A DNA stretch of 64,000 bases from Pleomorphomonas sp. GTDB taxonomy: Bacteria > Pseudomonadota > Alphaproteobacteria > Rhizobiales > Pleomorphomonadaceae. The notes beneath the pieces were generated by a model. The model was not told the DNA's origin and did not search any database. It saw only the letters and a list, made by a program, of their open reading frames with translations. Where the stretch lies: NCBI GenBank assembly GCA_030603685.1, contig JAUVXG010000001.1:1-64000 (forward strand). The letters are read 5' to 3'. The translations under genes and the position numbers were made by a program. This document shows, in pieces, positions 58,209-64,000 of this stretch (positions within the stretch are counted from its first letter, which is position 1; each line of letters begins with the position of its first letter).

Positions 58209-61200
58209 TTAGTCGTCGCCCATGGCAACCAGCGTCGCGTTGCCGCCAGCCGCCGCCGTGTTGATCGACACCACCTGTTCCAGGGCAAACCGGGTGAGAT
58301 AGTTCGGGCTGCCCGCCTTGGGGCCGGTTCCGGACAGACCCGACCCACCGAAGGGCTGGGAGCCGACCACCGCGCCGATCATGTTCCGGTTGACGTAGAC
58401 GTTGCCGACCGGAAGTCGCTCGACGATGCGCTTCACCGTCGCCTCGATGCGCGAATGAATGCCCAGGGTCAGGCCATAGCCGCTCACCGCGATGCTCTCG
58501 ATAACCCTGTCGAGATCCTTCGCCTTGTAGCGGACGACGTGCAGCACCGGACCGAACACCTCGCGATCCAGCGCCGCCGCGTCGGGCAGTTCGATGATCG
58601 TCGGCGCGAAGTAGGTTCCCCCGGCCAGCGTTCCGTCCGGCACGTCACCCGAGAACAGCACGCTGTCCTTGCCCTTCCATGCCGCCACGTGAACGGCGAG
58701 CTTTTCGGTCTGCTCACGATCGATGATCGGCCCAACGTCGGTATCCGGCCGTCGCGGGTCGCCGACCTTGAGCTCCGCCGCCGCTCCCTTCACGAGATCG
58801 ATCATGTGGTCGGCCACATCGTCCTGCACGAAAAGGAGCCTGAGCGCCGAACAGCGCTGGCCGGCCGAACGGAAGGCGGAGGTGATGACGTCGTCGGTCA
58901 CCTGCTCGCCGAGCGCCGTGGCATCGACGATCATGGCGTTGAGGCCACCGGTTTCGGCGATCAGCGGCACGATCGGTCCGCGCTTGGCGGCCAGCGCCCT
59001 GTTGATGGCGAATGCGGTGTCTGTCGAACCTGTGAAGGCAACACCGGCGATGCACGGATCGGCAGTGAGCGCTGCGCCGGCCGTGCCGTCGCCGACGAGA
59101 AGGGCCAGCGCCGAGGCAGGCACGCCGGCCTCGTGCAGCAGCCTGACGGCCATGGCGCCGATGAGCGGCGTCTGCTCCGCGGGCTTGGCAACCACCGAGT
59201 TGCCGGCCGCGAGCGCGGCGACGGTCTGCCCCATGAAGATCGCCAGGGGGAAGTTCCAGGGGGCGATGGTCGCGAATACGCCCCGACCACGGTAGGCCAG
59301 CCGGTTTTCCTCGCCGGTCGGCCCGGGCATGGCGATGGGCGAGACAAACAGTCGCCGCGCCTCGGCGGCATAGTAGCGACAGAAGTCGACCGCCTCGCGC
59401 ACTTCCGCAATGCCGTCGGACAGTGTCTTGCCGGCTTCGAGGCCGAGCACGGCAAGGTAGGCGGGGAGCCTGTCCTCGAGAAGATCGGCCGCCCGTTCGA
59501 GCACTGCCGCACGGGTCTCGGCCGGCGTTTCGGACCACTGCCGGAAGCCCGCGACGGCCGACGCCACAGCCTTCCCGGCGACCTGGGCATCGGCGTCGAT
59601 CGCCTGCCCGATCGCCGTCTTGCCATCCACCGGTGACAAAAGAATGCGCGGCGAACCGGCAACGTCCGCGCCATCGATAATCGAGGCGGCCGTGCCGAAA
59701 TCGCTTCCTGCCGCGGCGGTGGCGGCCAGCAACGGTTCGAGCGCCTGTTCGTCGGCCAGTTCCACCCCGCGCGAGTTGCGGCGGGCGCCGAACAGATCGG
59801 CAGGCAGCGGAATGCGGGCATGACGGGCGCGTTCGCCGCCATCCAGCACGTCGGCGGGACGCTTCAGCAAGGTCGAGATCTCCACTTTGGCATCGCCGAC
59901 GGCGGCGACGAAGGACGAGTTGGCGCCGTTTTCCAGAAGGCGGCGAACGAGATAGGCGAGAAGGTCCTTGTGACCGCCGACGGGCGCATAGATGCGGCAG
60001 GGCTGACCGCCCTTCTCGGTCACCTCGCGGTAGAGCGTGTCGCCCATGCCGTGCAGCCGCTGGAACTCGAAATGACGGTCGGCACCGGCGATCTCCGACA
60101 CCTCGGCCACCGTCAGCGCGTTGTGCGTCGCGAACTGCGGATAGAGACGCGGACGGGCGCTGAGCAGCTTGTCGGCACAGACGAGATAGGAGAGGTCCGT
60201 CGACGCCTTGCGGGTGAACAGCGGATAGTCGTCAAGGCCGCGCTCCTGGCCCCGCTTCATCTCGGTATCCCAATAGGCGCCCTTGACGAGCCGAACCATG
60301 AACCGACGATTCAGGCTCTCGGCGAGCTCGATCATGTAGTCGATCACCGCCGGCGCCCGCTTCTGGTAGGCCTGCACGGCAAGGCCGAAACCGTCCCAGC
60401 CGGCCAGCGACGGATCGGCGGCAACGGCGGCGATGACGTCGAGCGACAGCTTGAGGCGATCCGCCTCCTCGGCATCGACCGTCAGGTTGAGATCGTGGGC
60501 CTTCGCAGCCCGCGACAGCTCCAGGAGTTTCGGCACCAGTTCGGCCATCACGCGCTCGGCATTCAGCGCCTCGTAGCGCGGATGCAAGGCCGACAGCTTC
60601 ACCGAAATGCCAGGCCGGGCCGGCAGAGCCTCGGAACCGGCCGACCGGCCGATCGCCTCGATCGCCTTGGCATAGTCGGCGAAGTAACGCTCCGCATCGG
60701 CCGCCGTGCGGGCGCCCTCGCCCAGCATGTCATAGGAGTGGCGATAGCCCTTGCCGGCCAGGCCGCGGGCGCGTGACAGCGCCGCCTCGATCGAGGTGCC
60801 CAGCACGAACTGGTGTCCCATGATCTTCATCGCCTGCCGCGTGGCGGCGCGCACCGGCGGCATGCCCAGACGCTTGACGAGGCCGGTGATGACGTTCTCG
60901 GGCGTCTCCCCAGGCTGCAGAACGCGCGTCGTGACACCGAGCGCCCAACCGGACGCCGCCACCAGCCAGGGGTCCTCGCCCTTGCCATGAAAGCCGAAGG
61001 CGGCCGAGGCGAGCTTGTCCTCGATCAGCTTGTCGGCGGTAGCGCCATCGGGCACGCGCAAGAGTGCCTCGGCCATCACCATGATGGCGAGGCCCTCGCG
61101 CGTCGTCAGCGAATAGGCCTTCAGAAAATCCTCGACACCGCCGATGGCCGACTTGCCGTCGCGAATGGCAGTAATGAGGCGGCTGGCATGCGCATCGACG

Positions 61201-61325
61201 CGCGCCCGCGCCTCGGGGCTCTCGGGTAGCGCTGTCAGGAGACGCCGGACCACCTCCGTTTCGTCTTCCGCATAGGGCGACGAGAAACACGGAGCCCGGC
61301 GGGGCTCGGAAAGAACTGCAGACAT
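58209..61325 (-). CDS. putA: bifunctional proline dehydrogenase / L-glutamate-gamma-semialdehyde dehydrogenase PutA
   Basis: PRODH (GISVKLSALHPRYEAL, RLVKGAYWDTEMKRGQERGLDDYPLFTRKASTDLSYL) and ALDH (IAPWNFPLAIFMGQTVAALAAGNSVVAKPAEQTPL, RSAGQRCSALRLLFVQDD) domains; no N-terminal RHH domain. Confidence 0.97.
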   Translation of the reverse strand: MSAVLSEPRRAPCFSSPYAEDETEVVRRLLTALPESPEARARVDAHASRLITAIRDGKSAIGGVEDFLKAYSLTTREGLAIMVMAEALLRVPDGATADKLIEDKLASAAFGFHGKGEDPWLVAASGWALGVTTRVLQPGETPENVITGLVKRLGMPPVRAATRQAMKIMGHQFVLGTSIEAALSRARGLAGKGYRHSYDMLGEGARTAADAERYFADYAKAIEAIGRSAGSEALPARPGISVKLSALHPRYEALNAERVMAELVPKLLELSRAAKAHDLNLTVDAEEADRLKLSLDVIAAVAADPSLAGWDGFGLAVQAYQKRAPAVIDYMIELAESLNRRFMVRLVKGAYWDTEMKRGQERGLDDYPLFTRKASTDLSYLVCADKLLSARPRLYPQFATHNALTVAEVSEIAGADRHFEFQRLHGMGDTLYREVTEKGGQPCRIYAPVGGHKDLLAYLVRRLLENGANSSFVAAVGDAKVEISTLLKRPADVLDGGERARHARIPLPADLFGARRNSRGVELADEQALEPLLAATAAAGSDFGTAASIIDGADVAGSPRILLSPVDGKTAIGQAIDADAQVAGKAVASAVAGFRQWSETPAETRAAVLERAADLLEDRLPAYLAVLGLEAGKTLSDGIAEVREAVDFCRYYAAEARRLFVSPIAMPGPTGEENRLAYRGRGVFATIAPWNFPLAIFMGQTVAALAAGNSVVAKPAEQTPLIGAMAVRLLHEAGVPASALALLVGDGTAGAALTADPCIAGVAFTGSTDTAFAINRALAAKRGPIVPLIAETGGLNAMIVDATALGEQVTDDVITSAFRSAGQRCSALRLLFVQDDVADHMIDLVKGAAAELKVGDPRRPDTDVGPIIDREQTEKLAVHVAAWKGKDSVLFSGDVPDGTLAGGTYFAPTIIELPDAAALDREVFGPVLHVVRYKAKDLDRVIESIAVSGYGLTLGIHSRIEATVKRIVERLPVGNVYVNRNMIGAVVGSQPFGGSGLSGTGPKAGSPNYLTRFALEQVVSINTAAAGGNATLVAMGDD

Positions 61326-61434
61326 CTGATCTCCGGAAGGTTGCCGCCTTGAGACGGCGGCTTTTGCTTATGTTCCGCAGGATAGCAGCAGGCTTTCGGT
61401 GACACTCTCCTTATTGAGGAATAGAATCCGGGCT

Positions 61435-61445
61435 ATTCGCGGAAT
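61435..61445. promoter_or_regulatory. candidate PutR/Lrp operator in putA-putR intergenic region
   Basis: ATTC-GCG-GAAT inverted repeat within a short divergent promoter region. Confidence 0.3.
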
Positions 61446-61497
61446 GAACCGTTTGTTACCGTGAAAATTCCGGATTGACCGGTCTTGGGGGCTTGTA

Positions 61498-62001
61498 ATG
61501 GCGACAACAGGGGCTGACCGTTCTCATCGCAGCCAGGATATTCCCGGCCTCGATCGCATCGACCGCCGAATTCTCGCCGCACTTCAGGAAGACGGCCGGA
61601 TCACCAACCTGGAACTGGCTGAGAAAATAGGCATGTCTGCGACGGCCACCGCCGAACGCGTCAAACGACTGTCGCGCGATGGATTCATTCTCGGCTATAC
61701 AGCGCGCCTCGACCCTCTGCACCTTCAGCGTGGCCTGCTGGTCTTCGTCGAGATCAAGCTCGACCGCATGAATCCCGAGGTGTTCACCACCTTTGCCGCC
61801 GCGGTAAAGAGGGCGCCGGAAGTGCTCGAGTGCCATCTGATCGCTGGCGGTTTCGACTATCTGGTCAAGGCCCGCGTTCGCGACATGGAGGCCTACCGCG
61901 AGTTCCTGTCCGAGGTTCTGATGACGTTGCCGGGGGTGCGGGAAACGCACACCTACCCGGTGATGGAGGAGGTGAAGAACACCACCGTGCTGCCGATATG
62001 A
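61498..62001 (+). CDS. putR: Lrp/AsnC family regulator, probable PutR (proline dehydrogenase activator)
   Basis: LDRIDRRILAALQEDGRITNLELAEKIGMSATATAERVKRLSRDGFILGYTARLDP; divergent from putA. Confidence 0.9.
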   Translation: MATTGADRSHRSQDIPGLDRIDRRILAALQEDGRITNLELAEKIGMSATATAERVKRLSRDGFILGYTARLDPLHLQRGLLVFVEIKLDRMNPEVFTTFAAAVKRAPEVLECHLIAGGFDYLVKARVRDMEAYREFLSEVLMTLPGVRETHTYPVMEEVKNTTVLPI

Positions 62002-62077
62002 TACGTTTTCCGCGCCTTGACCGGAGCGAGATCCCGGCGCTACCACAGCGACCGCCTCTTGTCCGATCGGAGCCCCG

Positions 62078-63004
62078 ATGACCGCCGCATTCGACACTGC
62101 CCTTTCCGACTTCGCTTCCAAGCTGGAGGCCGGTCTTGCGGTGCGTCTCGAACCGGTCCCCCGTCCAGGCGAAGTCGCCCGGCCGGCGCGTCTTCTGGAA
62201 GCCATGCGACATGCGGTGCTGGCCGGCGGCAAGCGCCTCAGGCCCTTCCTGCTCAGCGAGGTCGCCCGCCTTCTCGATCCCAGCCAGACGATCGATGCGT
62301 TGATGCCGGCGGCGGCGGCCATCGAGTGCCTGCACTGCTATTCGCTGGTTCACGACGACCTGCCGGCCATGGACGATGATGCACTCAGGCGCGGTCGCCC
62401 GACCGTCCATGTCGCCTACGACGAAGCAACGGCAATCCTGGCCGGCGACGCTCTCCTGACGCTGGCCTTCGACCTCCTCGCCGACCCCGCTTGTCACCCC
62501 GATCCGGCAGTCCGCTCGGCCCTTGTGCTCGACCTCTCCCGCGCCGGTGGCCTCGGCGGCATGGTCGGCGGCCAGATGCTGGACCTAGCGGCCGAGGGAC
62601 GCTTCGGGGACGGAGTGCGCCCCGACGAAGCCGACATTCGCAAGCTGCAGGCGATGAAAACCGGCGCGCTCATCCGCGCCGCCACGGTCATGGGCGCCCG
62701 GCTTGGTGGCGCGAGTGACGACGAACTGCGCCGCTTCGCGCGCTTCGGCGACATTCTCGGCCTCGCCTTCCAGCTCGCCGATGATCTTCTCGACGTCACC
62801 GCCACCGAAAGCGAGATGGGCAAGGCCGTCGCCAAGGATGCGGCCCACGGCAAGGGGACGCTGGTGGCCCGTCTCGGCATCGATGCCGTGCGCGCCGAGC
62901 TCGACCGGCTCGTCAGCGAGGCGACGGACCTGCTCGCCCCCTGGGGCACGCGGTCTGAAACGCTTGCCGCCGCCGCCCGGTTCGTCGCCGACCGGAGGCG
63001 TTAA
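62078..63004 (+). CDS. ispA: polyprenyl synthetase family protein, probable farnesyl diphosphate synthase
   Basis: GGKRLRPFLL, CLHCYSLVHDDLPAMDDDALRRGRPTVH, FQLADDLLDVT. Confidence 0.94.
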   Translation: MTAAFDTALSDFASKLEAGLAVRLEPVPRPGEVARPARLLEAMRHAVLAGGKRLRPFLLSEVARLLDPSQTIDALMPAAAAIECLHCYSLVHDDLPAMDDDALRRGRPTVHVAYDEATAILAGDALLTLAFDLLADPACHPDPAVRSALVLDLSRAGGLGGMVGGQMLDLAAEGRFGDGVRPDEADIRKLQAMKTGALIRAATVMGARLGGASDDELRRFARFGDILGLAFQLADDLLDVTATESEMGKAVAKDAAHGKGTLVARLGIDAVRAELDRLVSEATDLLAPWGTRSETLAAAARFVADRRR

Positions 63005-63014
63005 ACCCAGCGAT

Positions 63015-64000
63015 TTACTCCGCCGCCGGCTTGCGGTTGGCGCCGTCACCGAACCGCTGCTCGATATAGTCGAGCACCAGCGACTGGAAGTCGCGGGCGA
63101 TGGTCGGTCCACGCAGCGTGGCAGCCTTCTGCCCATCGATGAACACCGGCGCCGCCGGATTCTCGCCGGTGCCCGGCAGGGATATGCCGATGTCGGCGTG
63201 CTTGGATTCGCCGGGGCCGTTGACGATGCAGCCCATCACCGCCACCTGCAGCGCCTCGACGCCGGGATAGCGCTGGCGCCACTCCGGCATGGCATCACGG
63301 ATCTGGTCCTGGATGGTCTTGGCCAGTTCCTGGAACACCGTCGAGGTGGTGCGGCCGCAGCCGGGACAGGCCGCGACGATCGGCACGAAGCTGCGGAAGC
63401 CCATGACCTGCAACAGCTCCTGGGCCACCATCACCTCGCGCGTGCGGTCGCCGCCCGGCTCCGGCGTCAGCGACACGCGAATGGTGTCGCCGATGCCATG
63501 CTGCAGGAGGTAACCCATCGAGGCCGACGAGGCGACGATGCCCTTGGTGCCCATGCCGGCCTCGGTGAGGCCGAGATGCAGCGCATAGTCGCCGCGCGTG
63601 GCCAGATCGCCATAGACGGCGATCAGATCCTGGACCTGGCTGACCTTGGCCGACAGCACGATGCGATCACGGGCAAGGCCGATCTCCTCGGCGCGGGCGG
63701 CAGAGAGCAGCGCCGACTGCACCATGGCTTCGCGCATCACCTCCTGCGCCGTCATCGGCGAGCCCTTCGCCTTGTTCTCGTCCATCAGGCGCGTCGCCAG
63801 TTCCTGGTCGAGCGAGCCCCAGTTGACGCCGATCCGCACCGCCTTGCCGTGGCGAGCGGCGATCTCGACGATGTCGCTGAAATGCCGGTCGCGCTTGGCG
63901 CGGACACCGACGTTGCCGGGATTGATGCGATACTTGGCGAGCGCCTCGGCGCAGGCCGGGAAGTCGGCGAGAAGCCTATGGCCGATGAAATGAAAGTCGC
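63015..64000 (-). CDS. ispG: 4-hydroxy-3-methylbut-2-en-1-yl diphosphate synthase (partial, N-terminus beyond window edge)
   Basis: [67 protein letters not shown]; frame remains open to 64000. Confidence 0.96.
   Translation of the reverse strand, partial: DFHFIGHRLLADFPACAEALAKYRINPGNVGVRAKRDRHFSDIVEIAARHGKAVRIGVNWGSLDQELATRLMDENKAKGSPMTAQEVMREAMVQSALLSAARAEEIGLARDRIVLSAKVSQVQDLIAVYGDLATRGDYALHLGLTEAGMGTKGIVASSASMGYLLQHGIGDTIRVSLTPEPGGDRTREVMVAQELLQVMGFRSFVPIVAACPGCGRTTSTVFQELAKTIQDQIRDAMPEWRQRYPGVEALQVAVMGCIVNGPGESKHADIGISLPGTGENPAAPVFIDGQKAATLRGPTIARDFQSLVLDYIEQRFGDGANRKPAAE

Noticed and set aside
1-64000. CRISPR array, transposase, integrase or phage structural genes
   Set aside because: Looked for regularly spaced repeats and mobile-element proteins. 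The only tyrosine recombinase is the housekeeping-type XerD.

Overview
This 64 kb GC-rich window looks like ordinary, densely coded alphaproteobacterial chromosome, most likely Hyphomicrobiales. That placement is inferred from cobS/cobT, PhaR, PutR, a Cpa/Tad locus and TTAACCAT boxes. I found no phage, transposon, CRISPR array or classical defence island. Main blocks: aerobic cobaltochelatase genes cobT/cobS with a GFA gene between them, then dnaJ-like and bolA; corC-like, aroB, aroK; xerD, accA; ppa, msrB; a sugar ABC transporter with a GntR/UTRA regulator and a NanE-NanK fusion; tRNA-Leu(CAA); a complete-looking Flp/Tad pilus locus (tadE/G-like, flp, cpaA-F, tadB, tadC); a nucleoside salvage and uptake operon (BMP lipoprotein, ABC, cdd, punA, deoA, deoB, add, upp); mgsA-glk; AsmA; phaR; a GGDEF/EAL protein; rpmF, mtgA; putA/putR; ispA; and partial ispG. 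The observations most worth a second look are mainly non-coding: (i) a candidate ~110-nt sRNA with an anti-Shine-Dalgarno hairpin loop at ~58018-58128; (ii) a near-consensus RutR-type box upstream of the nucleoside operon; (iii) an intrinsic-terminator-like attenuator just after the BMP gene, and a comparable hairpin after the sugar-binding protein gene; (iv) four TTAACCAT (CtrA-type) boxes upstream of pilus, cyclic-di-GMP and other genes; (v) DasR/NagR-like half-sites before the NanE-NanK fusion; (vi) an orphan PAS protein with what looks like a degenerate kinase C-terminus. No database searches were run; all family assignments are from sequence recognition.
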